Source: Temnothorax longispinosus (lineage: Eukaryota > Arthropoda > Insecta > Hymenoptera > Formicidae). Taken from it: a stretch of 64,000 nucleotides of DNA. Numbering within the stretch: the stretch's first letter is position 1; each line of letters begins with the position of its first letter. Position numbers and translations under genes: made by a program. The notes beneath the pieces are model-generated. The model was not told the DNA's origin, ran no database searches, and was given only the letters and a program-made list of their open reading frames with translations. The stretch is from contig NC_092367.1 in NCBI RefSeq assembly GCF_030848805.1, forward strand, positions 4,619,019 through 4,683,018, in the 5' to 3' direction. Positions 37,901 to 50,800 of this stretch are shown piece by piece.

Positions 37901-40900
37901 GTTCGCGTGGGTGCACACAGAGCTTTAATTAGAAGCACGGAGAGTAGCATAATTAGGTGCGGGGGCGTTGCGTCGAAGCGCGGCGCAGTTACGGCCGATT
38001 ACGTTGTTGCACCCGTTGTAGCCGACAACAAAGATCGAGGGTGGTGGGCACTCTTGGATCGACTCCGAGGGCTCATCGGCCCTCGGAGGGTCGCGCCGCT
38101 GCACTAACGACGCGCCGCGTTTTCTAATAGTCGTTCCCCGCGCGAACGGCCGCTTCCCACGAAGATCTCGCGATTCGAGCCAAACATTATCGCACCGCGG
38201 AATTATCGGAAAGTAATTAACCGCTAATCGGCGGGGGATGGTAGCCGGGATTGGAAATCGCGATGCTCCTTCTTAACACCGGTGATACGTTTAAGTGAAA
38301 GGGGAAGGGAGAACGTTGCGTTTCGAGTACGTTTACCTGCGTTTCGTCTGAAATACGATAGATTTAATCGCGTCGGTCACGCAGGCTGGTTTGCACAAGT
38401 GTCTACAAAATAACATCTAAGGTACTTTAAAAGTAGCGCCATGGAAAGGGAGAGAGAGACAGAGAAGAGTTTATCAGATAAATGTCTTGCCGGGTATTAC
38501 GCTAGTTAATTAAGGGGGAAAAAAGGCCCTGGGAAAGAGGTATTTGAAGAGAGTCAGTTACTGGCAGATCGGCGGACATTTACGGGCGACAAGCGTTTAT
38601 TTAAAGCAACCGTGGCACCGAGTAATCGATCGACGTCTTTGCGGCAGACCTAATAAATTTCCTGCTCTTATTGCCGCTGCTTTACCCCCGCCGAGCTTCT
38701 AAGCTGTCTGTCCACTCGATAAATTTCGACGACGCTTTTCTGCGGCGCGCATTTCTTTACACGCGCGCGCGCGCGCTACAACGCAGGTGCGAGAGCGCCG
38801 TTACCTCTCCGTTGTTGCATTACGAAAAGAAGATTACGAGCGTCTCGGTGTTAATGGCACACAGGAGGGTGCCGACGTACCTCTTCTCTCCTCCGCGCGG
38901 GCGCGAAACGTAAGCGATTAATGGCTTTTGTAAACGACCCCTTATTTCTTGTCATCGCAGAAGTAACCCTGAGTTATGTTCGCCGCGAACGGCAAGGCGG
39001 CTGGATCAAAAATTATTTCCGTACGCAGCGATTATGCGTATATAATATCGTCCCTTTATTGCGGTTTATCTATCTTTATTTCCGACCCCCTGGAGAGTGG
39101 AGAGGTGCCCGCAGCTAGATTTCACTTTAATGGAATTTTAATTCGAAGATAATCTCTCGAGGAAGATTTTTAACGGTGAATATAAAAATGAAAATTACGA
39201 CGAATCACGTCCTTTTTCACCTTGATGTAGCAGTTAAAATTAATGGTTCTTCCGTTCTTCTTTTAATTCGCACGTGGGTTCGTAATACGAAGAAGACGAA
39301 CGGTTTCGCTCAATCAGGATTAGGAACGATAACCGATGGCGATCGTTACATGATTAAGCCAATGCTGCGGTGAAGACGCCGGTGGCTATCGTTATACGCA
39401 GCTTTCCGTATTATTCATCGTGGATTTTCGGTATTCCGTCCGCTTTCGTACCGCTGCAGTTTCACGTAATCTACCTGATCCCGCGCCACCGACAGTCAAA
39501 TATTTTCTACTTGTGTAGCGGGTCTACACCGATACAACGGCCGGTTCCCGCAGCGTTGCCCGTACCTCGAAAACGGAGAAACGGCGGTGGAATTAATTCT
39601 TTATATTACCGGACGGAAGAAAGGCAGGAAACGGAATGGATGTCGGGCGAGAGGCGTATTTGTCGGAGGTAAACGCGCACGCACGTACGGAGCATTATTT
39701 CGTCCGCGCCCGGGGGCCGAGACTGTTGCGCGATGCGAAAAAAAAAAGAGAGAGAGAGAAATATCCTCTAACCGACCCGTTTTCAAATCGTTTCGCACAT
39801 CACGCGCGTACATCCGATAGCTACTGGCCGGGCCGACACGGGAGAAAACGGCCGTAACTTCGGAGGCGAGGCAGTTTTCCCAACTTTCACCGTACGTTTC
39901 GCACGAGAAGATATCGCAAAGGTCGGGTACCGCGGTATTGAGTAGGCTATTCAACATCTGCGTTACTTCCCGCAGCAGCGAGGAAAAAAAGCGTGGCTTT
40001 GTCATACGATGCGTACCGGAGAGCGCTGCTGGAAAGCTCGCATTTTCCGCGCGGAGCACGGGGTACTTTAACAAATTGGATATATTAAATCCAAACTCTT
40101 TGTCGCGCACGCAATCACAAATTTTTCAAAATTAAATTAAACGTCAGAACCGAACACTCGACCAGCTCAAATGTGCGGTAAAATTTTAACATTTAATTTA
40201 AAAAAAAAAAGCTGTCTTCCTCCGATTATTTATCTACAAAATCCTCCTCTTTCTCTCTCGTCTTTTTTTCCAGATATAAAGTGTTCATAAAAAATCGTTA
40301 ATCCATATCCCCGAAATAGCTTGTAAGCATCTATGATTAATAGAAAGCAAGCGACTCGCTTTATGACACTCTATACGTCTTGCTTTATATTACCATCTGG
40401 CGGATGGTCTGTCGATCCCGAAAGCCGATGAGCGTGCTGGTATATCGCGTTTAAAGCTTCAAAAGCATGAGGGAGTGAGAGCAAGAGGGCTTATGTTTGG
40501 TCGCTGTGTTGCTTTCGTCGAAAGGGGTACGCGCGTTTTTCGCATGCGTTATGACTCTGCGACTCTCATCGTCATATTGCCCGGACGTATGAGAGCCAAT
40601 ATCGCGCGGCCGCACGCGGTGCAGGAATGCCTACGGCGATGATATTCGACGCGCGGTAAAATAAGGTTCGGCTGCTGGCCGTGCGCGCGCGCGCGCACGC
40701 GCGCAGCGACGTATTGTTATTGCCGCGCCGTGGACATTAAGCGTTTCGCTTTGTTATGTCGTGTTCACAGGCGCTGCTGGGCGTGGGCACGTACAGGGTG
40801 TCGCGAAAGCAAACGCGCACACGTCAAAAGGGCGCAGAGATTGATTGCAGGTCACGGGATATCACTGCTTTTTCCCGAGCAAGACCGGGATTTAAAGGAC

Positions 40901-43900
40901 ACTCTTTCGGCAAACTGTTAAAAAATATAAAGCTTTCACATAATGGATTTTACTCTGATAAACAAATGATGAGTGCTTTAAATACACGAGTTCTTCGAAC
41001 TTCATTTTTATGGTCGCCAGACTAGTTTTGATGATGAATGTAAAAAATTAAAAACTCTATCATGAAATGTCGATTCCGAAAGTCGTTGAGCACACTGCTA
41101 TCGCGTTTAAAGTCGAAAGCGATGGTGACAACAACTAGGAATTCGTGGAACGTATAAATAAATTGTGCACAATATATTTCAAGATTCTATTAGATTTTCC
41201 GCCATAAAATATAGATCCGCCCTATATACCTCGTAGCGTATAATGCACGTAATACAATGTAGTTTTAATTTCATACTGCGCTATCATATCACTTCCATAT
41301 CATATATATATAGCATCACATATAATACCCCCGTTTCAATATTTCAGCGACATGAATTCTTCACGTTCTTATAATTATTTTACATTCATTTTACAATCAT
41401 GAAATAAACAATATAATTTATCCTGGCGTTTATTCACATATGGAGCATCCTATCGTGCAAACACACAATAAACTTTGCGTGGAGAAAGGATACGAATTTG
41501 TAACAATGTTATCTGATGCTATGCAGCCACGCATAGCACCTGCAGTTTTTAGATTGACTATAATTTCATTTAATGCACTGTACGGTCGAAACTCTCGACA
41601 TTTATTGCTTCGGGAAGGAATATAGAGTGCAAAGGAAAGAAACGGGCGCGAGAAGATATTCGTTAATACCGCGGAGGCACCTTTGGAGAACCCCGTGCAT
41701 TAACGCACCGCGCCGCGCCGGAGGCGGTCGAATCGGCATCGGGTCACGTAAACTTTTCTACTCGTCGTTGCGGTCGTCCGTGCAAACAAGCGGTAGTGTA
41801 AAAACCCCCGGTCTTATAAACCGAGTTTTCTAAATAACTAAAATCCATTAGCGGCACGCGCCTCTCGGCGATATGGGATGAATATGTGCGAGTCACCTGT
41901 CTGTGGGAGGCACTGCCGCGAAATCGTACAGAGGCTGCGGTATTACGCGGAGCGAAAAGTTTACTTTTCCGACGAACGACAGTCGCACGAAGGAAATTCC
42001 CTATATATATTTTCCGCGCGAGGAAACACCTAAAGGCACGGTCACGTGACATAACACGGGAAAGGCTGCGAAACTGCAACGAGAATTTCGATATCTTTCT
42101 CTTTGTTCCTGTTTCGATTCTGTATCGCTTCCGCGTACACTGGCTTTTTAAACAAAAGCTCAAGATAAAGGAAAGCGTTGCTCGAGCGGTCTAATGCCGT
42201 TCGATTAAAAATAAATTTAATCTCTCGTGTGGTCCGTTGACTTTAATGCAGAAACAATTAATGCAAATTTTGTCTCATGCTTCTCATTAACATAGTTTTT
42301 TCGTAAAATTTCGCTGTGCGGTGACAACACGTAGGTCGATCGATGAGTAAAAACGTATTTATAAGGCCGATATTCCTCGTCAGATCTTGGATTTAAAATC
42401 GTCTTAAGTTTATCTTTAAGGTTATCTTTAGATGCTGTACTCGTTTCGTTGGCTACGGAATACCTAAAGATGAACTTAAGACGATCTTATATATAAGATT
42501 TGACTATGAATACCGGCCTATGTTCGTACGTTGAGATCTTTTCAGAATGCTAAGTGACATGGATCTCCAAGGTGAGTGTTTGAGAAGCCCTGGTACAAAC
42601 AAAACGATTTCTGCCAGTGGCGTCGATAATATCGATGAGTAACATATACCTCGCGAGGTATTTACTACGCGCAACGCTGACGTTTGTTCGTTCGTGCTCG
42701 TTTCGCGGCTCTTTGGCCTCGCATTAGAGGCCGATCGGCACGTTTCGCGATTAATACTGCAGGATGTTGCGACACGCATCCTGCATCGTGTATCACGCAC
42801 TGCGTTTTCGAGGCGACGATCGACGCGGCAGTTGGTTTATTCATTTAATTTATTATTGTGTTCAGTTGAAAAGAATATAATATTGATGCCGTGATAATTG
42901 TATCAAAATAATTTAATATTTGCATCATACGCAGAAAAACATGTTTCTCATAAACATGTTGTGTGAGTAAAGTATATTATATAGATCGCATTATGAAGGG
43001 CACATATTTGTACAAGTCATTTTTTTCCTGCTCCGAAATACACACGGAAAGTTCACGAGAGAGAAGCGCGACTTAAAATCCAATTATTTTATGCCCCAGT
43101 CTTCCTGCACTTCTAAGAAAAGAAAATTAAAAACTTTTATGCTAAACTTTATTTCTACCGACTTATAATATTCCGCGAGGAGAAGCGAAAAATTCCATTA
43201 AAAAATTTAAGTTTCTATATAATATAAATATATACGAACACACCGTACACGATACGTCCGGCGGCAGCACAGCTCGCGCAAGATTAATCCTAATCGTTAA
43301 CGATCCCCGTATCGGCTGCGGTCCCAAGTACCGTGGCGAACTGATTTATGGAGGGCCGCATAAACCGCCGAAACGTAAGGATTCACGAACGAGCGACGAG
43401 AGTATAGTATTAATCTGGAGCGGATCGCGCCGTGGGCACACAGACGCGCAACCGGCGCGGCGCGGCGGCGAGGCAACGACATTAATCCGTCGTCGCGTGC
43501 CGCATGCGAGAGGCGACGTCTTGGATAAAAAAGTATATATCGCGTGCATTCATTAGCGGGCATATTAATGCGAAAAAATTGCCGTGCCCGCCCGGGCAAT
43601 CGCTTATCGCCCCCTGCGTACGTAAACGAGCTTAAACCGGCGTAATCGCTGATCGAGATCGCACGACCCGCGCGCTCGACTTTCCTCGCTTCGCGATTAC
43701 GCTCGTTGTTGCCGGCGCTCGACTCGCCCCGCGATTTATCGCGAATGTATCAGCTCCGACAAAACCGTCGCGCGTTAATGAGGTTTACAGAATTTACAGG
43801 GTGTTGCGTAAGAGACATTCCGCAGAATGCCCGCCCCCCCCCCCCGCGATTCTGAGATTAACAACGAGATCTTCGATTTTTCCTTTAACCGAGGTAACAC

Positions 43901-46900
43901 GGTCGCGGATTATATAAGGAATTGAAGATAAGAATCATCCAGATCGACGCGATTAATTACCAAATGCTTATATATAGAACGTCGTATTTTCAACATTTAT
44001 CACACCTTCGCAAATAACTCGAAGATCGATACCAAATAATATCCGTATGACAAACTATCCGTGTCATAGAAATCGCTTGAAAACTATAATCGCCGCTGTT
44101 AATTTGCATTACTGCATATTACTGCTGGGAATTATTATCTAATAACCAGGCATTACCGAATTAGTGTACATATTTTTGGTTTGCGGTTTACACGCCCCTC
44201 GCCTTTCCGCCCAAATATCCAATAATGATTTAATGCAATTAACGCAATGAGCAAACCGTGCAACGCGATTGCCGTTTTGTGTGACAGATTCGCTGGGCGA
44301 TAATTTTCTAGACGGTAGCGTGTGAGGTATATAGCGTTAGGCAAAAGGTCGCCCCCCCCCTCTCTTCTCCCCACTTCTCCAAACCGTATAATTCGTCATT
44401 CCCGATCGCGGCGATAACGCTAATTTGTTTACCCTGGCTCTTATTATACCTCCGTCGCTTATTCAAACACATCCCGGGCGTATGTATCCGACGCAGTCCG
44501 GATATTCCGCGTATTCGTTAAGTATTCGAAAGTCCCTGAATCGCGTCGTCATCGATCGATTCATTGTGTTTGCGCTCCTCGTGGTATCGTACTGTCGCGC
44601 CGGTCCGCCTGCAGGCGAGAATAATATTCCTAGCGGAAAATTCATCGTGATCCCTGGCCCCCGCAACGACCGACGGTGGTTTCCATCGGTGCGAGAAATG
44701 ACTGTGAGAATTTCGAGTAACTTCGCCGCGACGAACGCGCGCTCGAGATTTTCGAGCGCGAATACGGGTTAAGGGAATCCCTGTGTAAATATAGTGAGAT
44801 GCACGAAGTAATTATTCTACGGTATTTCTCTCTCTCTCTTTCTCCTTTTATCGGTATCCGTATTATGCGGTTAAAAACTGTTTATATTTACGATATTTCA
44901 TGCATTTTTAACTTTTTTCCGCAAAACGCATGTCTCTCATCGTGCAGTAACGTCTGACACGAAAATCGCGCGCGTATACAGTTGATTTGTATACATTTCT
45001 TTTCTCCCACGAAGGTGACGGCGAAAACAAATTTAAAAAGCGGAGAAAACATTCCTCGACGACTCCGAGCACTTTTTACGCGCGCTCGTGCTCGCGTAAT
45101 GTAAGCTCAGGTGTAAAGTCGCGCAAAGTGACGAAACATCTTTTCTCACTTTAGAGAAGACACGTATATAGATTACGTCGATTGCACGGCGACCGGGAGA
45201 AGACACGTTGACAGTCGCGTCGACATCTGGCGAGGAGCGCCGGCTCTCCTTTGTCTCTTCGTCGCGAGTAACGGTATAGCATCCAAGAGCGAGTTTACGC
45301 GTCGAGGGGCGTACACTCTCATCTTCTTGCTCCTCCTCGGGCTCTCGTCTTGCCGTCGTCGTCGTCGTCGTCGTCCCCCGTTCCCGATCTTTTGTCCGCC
45401 CGACCGTAAATCTGTCCGGAAAACAGTACCGCCGAGCGTACATCATGCCGCGCGGCGCGCGCGGTTTCCTTATTAGCGCAATGCACCGCGCGGCATTGCC
45501 GAAGTCTCCGTATACCTCCGTACGCTCCGTTCGAGCGCGTCTTTTCTTTCCTCTCGCGTTGCGAAACTTAATTGGTGCACCGCCGGGAGAGCAAGCCGGC
45601 GCAACGCGCCGCGCCGGCTTCCACCTTCCACGAGCGTTTCGCGGTTTTCGCGCGAGGCTCCCACCCAACGTCGAAAGACGTTTTCGTCTCTCCCCGTCTG
45701 TTTTTCGCGTGATTTACTGCGACCAAACTGCGGCGTTTCGGGTCGCGCGCTGGAGTCTGACGCTCCCGTTTTCGCGCGAGCTCCCGGGCGGCATTGAGAA
45801 GATAAATTTAGAAAGGGTTCGAGAGAGTATATTAAAACTCGATGGTTAATTCACCGGGGCGTCGCGTCGGACGGAATGAAAACGGCGAAAGGGAATTTCA
45901 TTCCGATCGTCATATTTCACAGATCTATTAAGCGTCTCGGGATATGTGCCATGTATTTGTTTTGCTCGCGTCGACGTTTTTCTAATTATCGAATTTGGAA
46001 ATACAATGAATTATTCAATACCAAATATATCAAAAATATGCAATTCGAATAAAATTAGCCGTTACGATATAGCTAGGTGAAAACGTACGTCGAGTTATCA
46101 ACGCCGCACTAATCGCGTCGAACAACAGCGTCAGTATTATCGAAAAAAAATTTTTTTTTTACATCTTTCTCGGGATTTTCTATAGCCAATTCTGGTGCGG
46201 CAACTTCCAACGCAGGAAACGTTTCAACATTCGCCACGGTTTTAACCGTGGCGACAGTAAATCACAGTAGAATTGCGTTCGGAACACGACACCACGTGGC
46301 ATTCCTTCGACAACGTGTTGAATTTCACTTCCTACCAGGCAGGACAGGCAGATTTTGAACGTGGAACAGTTTCCGTTGACAAGTAGAATGCGTTTCGAAC
46401 GCGCGCGAACCGAACGAAATTTCAAGCGTAAAGTCATCCGTGGAATTCCTAGCTAATCTTTACAAAGGATTTAACGCGACTATAATGAAAATGAACCCTA
46501 AAATGTAGCTCTATATTTAAGTAGCTCCAGCGATCCGCAATTCGAATTATCGATATCACGAGAAACCAATAATAAGATAAGTGCGAGGCAATATAACTTG
46601 TAATGTAATTTCATTCTTACAAGGAGCACAAAAGCGCGCAGACCCGACCGAGAAAAATACAAAGCGCGCAACGCGCGCAGGCTCTCTCTCTCTCTCACCC
46701 CTTGTATTGTACTTTAAGCTAAATACGAAAGATATTAAACTCTTCTTCTTCCTTTTTCCGCACTAGCTGGGCGTATAACGCTCGTAAGATCGCTGTAAGT
46801 CACGTAAACGTCCGTTATCCGAAGTTCTATCTGCGCGTTCTTGTAGATCGCTTCCTTTATCGCCTGCCACGAGATAATGATTTCTACAACTTTTTCGCAG

Positions 46901-47801
46901 TCCGCCGGAGTAACACGTCGCAGAAATTGCCTTCACGTCGAAATTGCAGCTCTGCCCAGAGGCTGCCACGATAGCCGATCGATGCACACGACCGCTTTTA
47001 CTTAACGCCAATTGGCTAATCCTGGTATCTTCTTTAAATATTGCACAAGTGTCGCGCGGCGACAAATATCGAGCCGGTTGTCTTAAAATGACGCAACGCG
47101 CGTCTTGGAAATTCATATACACCGCTGACGTATTCGAAACCACCGAGAGAGATGTTCATGTTACACGCAGACTATTACGTCGAGCCCACCTGAACTTTCG
47201 GCTGTGCGGCCTGATTTCAAACTAATATGCCGCATGTTACTTCCGAGATTAATTAAATTTGAAATTTAGCATCGAAAGTCGAAATACGCTCCGCTCCATT
47301 TTTCGGCCAAATTTTACAGGAGCGCTTGAAAATGAAATTAATTCCGAATATATGAATGCAGATGCGAGCGCTGCGATTTAGAACAGTCAATATAATCCGA
47401 ACATTCCTGTATCGCATTTTTTCGTTAATTCCGTAACTATATATCCGTAAATTAAAATTTTTATCTGTACCGTAATTCTTTCCTGTCTCATTATTATTCT
47501 CTCCCGGGACGGGGGGAGCAATTTCCTTACGGTGAACTGGACGGGATTCCCGAAAAAATCTATTACGTACACGACACATTGTATGTCGCCACATCTTGCA
47601 TTATGCAGTATTAACAGTTTCGCAATTGGCACACTGGAGAGTAAAGGTGTGCGCCGTGTGTGCACACGATCGAACACCTACGAGAGATCGGCGCGATTGT
47701 TGTGTGTTACCTGCCTGCATGACTAAGCTGTATTTACGCAAGTCCGTATTGCGCGTAACCTCGTTATGCCACACTATATAGGGTGTCTCAGACCCATAGA
47801 A

Positions 47802-47849
<48 letters not shown>

Positions 47850-50800
47850 TATTTGCCTTTTTAACTGTAGATGACATTTCGTGATAATGACTTCAGCAAC
47901 AAGCGGTCAATTAAAAAGATATATCGCGAGGACGGAAACGGTATAACTGTCATCTTCCTCCTTTCTTTTCGATTCCGCGTTTACTGGTTCAGGAACCGTA
48001 CGGTAATCACGGACCACGCAATGTGTACTATACACGTAAAGTTTTTGACAATTAGGAGAGAAACGCACGGCGTTCGTCACGGGGTGGGAAAACTGGGAAA
48101 CGGCGGAGCCGTCGCTCGTCTGAATGTCGCGCGAATTATCCGTTATGCATTACGCGCTGTCTTAATTACTCCCAGTCCTCAGGTGATATACGCGGCCGGC
48201 TTTGTTCATTTGTGCCGGCGCACGCAGCCATAAATATCGATTACCGGGATATAGCTTTGCGTCTATCGGGCCATTAATTTGTCGAAAGTTTGTTGTCCCG
48301 CCGCCGCCACCGAGCGTCACGCGCCGCGCAAATTGTTTGCAATACTCCTCGAATTCTGTGTCGCGCAGAATCTGCGCCGCGGTCGCGCGATATGACGCAT
48401 CATAACAAGTACCGCCGCCGTAACAACTGAACTAATAGAATGACTCGTTATAACGCCGTTATAACGTCGTTACAGTCGAATTGATAAAATTTTAAACCCT
48501 GTCCTTTAATACCATCTGGCGGCGCAGGACGTCACATTCTGAAAGAAAACGTCACGACTGTGTTGTTTGGTATCTATTGTCCTCTATTATATTGATGTTT
48601 GGGACAGAGCAATATCAGAATATTTCCGTCAGCGATATTATTTATTCGACATCGATATTCGACGTACGGCAAAATATCGAGATAATTCTCCTATATGTTT
48701 GCATAACCGTCGCTACGTAAAAGCGCATCTCCTACGCGCTCGCGATGCACGTACGTGCAGTACGTTGATAATATTGCTGTACATAGAAATATACAGCAGG
48801 TGATACTCGCGCATAGGAATAGGATGCGCTATACACATTGGCGTTATAGCTCGTCATACTTTCGACCGAGAACAACGCGTCGTTATGCGAATCGACGTGC
48901 GCAACATGCGTTCCTCGCGGTTAAACATTCATTATGGGAGAAAGTTTTAGTGTGGACGGAGACGGAAGGGGGACAAAACCTTAATTTAGATCCGCCGTCG
49001 CGCAATTGACAAAAAGGCGGAAAGCCACAGAGTAAAACTACAAAGGGATGATAACGAGAGAGGCGATTCCGGGGAGACTGAATAAAGATGGGACGGCGAC
49101 TGACTCGGGGGAAAGGGGGGGCTGTGAGAGAAGCGTACGACAATAAGATATATTATAGGGGTTGGCGCCGCCCGCGCCGCCGGTTTCATCCACCCCGTTT
49201 CTCGCGGCACGCATAATCGCGGCATAAGCAGAAACCTCAGAATTTACGGTGTATTTTAAATCTATCCAGTTTCAGTCATAGGCATCAACAGCGATTTAAA
49301 GAAGATTTAAAGCGACCGGAAGCTGACGGTTTTCATATAAGAATAAGAAATTTGCAAAATTTTCGCTCGCAATCATTCCAAATGCACCGGTAGATTTCCG
49401 ATTGCGAGTTTCAATCGCGCAGATATTTAATATTAATGACGTTAGACGTTCCGATTTGAGAATAAACGATTGAAGAGGCCGATAAACGCGACCACGAGAA
49501 GTGACGAATGGTAAAAGTGTCGACAGCCTTTGCAAGTTCTTGCTCTACTTCTTATTGTTAGATCGATCCTTGTACGGTAAAAAAAAAGATTAATGCGCCA
49601 TTTTTAAACGGCCGTATCTTGTCGCGAAGAAATCGGTGCACGCAACGCGTAGCGCACGCAAAGAATCGAGCAGGTACTTTCGACGAAACTTACTTAGAAA
49701 TGGATTTAAGCAAAAGTAAGAGTCTCTTTGAGGAAAATGTAGAACAGAGCGGAATAACCTGCCGAGGAAAGTTGATTTTGTCAGGCAACATAACTCACTC
49801 CGTTCGCGGAGCACACAACGTTAACGGTTTAAAGTCGCTCTGAAAGCGTCTTACGACGACAAATCACGGCGACACTTGCGACATATCGACGCGACGTTCG
49901 CGAGAAAGAGAGAGAACGAGAGAGGAGAGAAACGAGATATATTGAAATCATATATAAAGGCATAATTTTGCCGGAAAGCTTGGCAAAGCATCGATATGGA
50001 AAGAAACAAAAAGCCAGTTTTGCCATCTGGACCGCCGCGCGAAAAAGGTCTCATTTTTTCGCAAACATGAGCCATTAGACATTTATATCAGTCCAGAGAG
50101 GTTTTTGCCGCGATATTTTAGATTTCACATTGATTTTTCAAAGAACAACGTTAAATCCAAAAGATGATTAAATTTTGCAGAACTTCCTCTCTTGATCTTT
50201 CATATCCCATCTAACTTCTTTCATTTTTCTTCCTCAGCCTTCACAACTTTTAAAAACCTAAGGAAAAACTGCCGATACCGTTAAACGGGTTCAACGTTGC
50301 CTCAGTGATCAATACTGCTCTAATAATAATCCATTATTGGCTAATAATCGAAACTGTGACGTTCTACTCCGAAAGTAGACGGACATTATTTCAAGCTGCA
50401 ATATTAATACAGTGCCAATGATGCTTAATGGTACTCTATTTCTATGCAAAGCGAAAAAGAATCAAACACAATTTTGCACTTTTCAGTGTTATAATCTGAT
50501 ACTTTGTGATCTCTATTGCCGCATAAATAATATATACTTAGACTAGATCTTATTTTTACCTTATTTTGTATCGCAAGACATACGAGACTCGAAAAGATGC
50601 TTTTATATCTCGAATCACTTTGGTGATGTTTGTTCGCTATAAATTTTTCAAGCTTCGAGGGCGGTTAAAAATCGCCAGAACTTATTCACGCCTAAAAATG
50701 TAATATCGTAATGGCGCGTTCTCGAGGAAGCCACGAGTAAAGATTCGTACCGAAGTAAACATCAGCAAGGGAAAAGGGGAAAGAAAAGTTTATGGAAACG

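Larger units (their letters stand above)
36931..42361. other. Intron 1 sequence, no further gene
   Basis: Mixed sequence with CpG-rich patches (37380-38330, 38640-39120, 39500-39880), a CG run at 38762-38776, a CG/CA run at 40682-40704 and an A-rich stretch near 40199. ORFs overlap in several frames without recognisable content. A diverged direct repeat lies at 40411 and 41069. Confidence 0.5.

Noticed and set aside
46180..46437. 85-codon minus-strand ORF in intron 1
   Set aside because: Looked briefly like a retroelement fragment, but no polymerase or protease motif could be confirmed.
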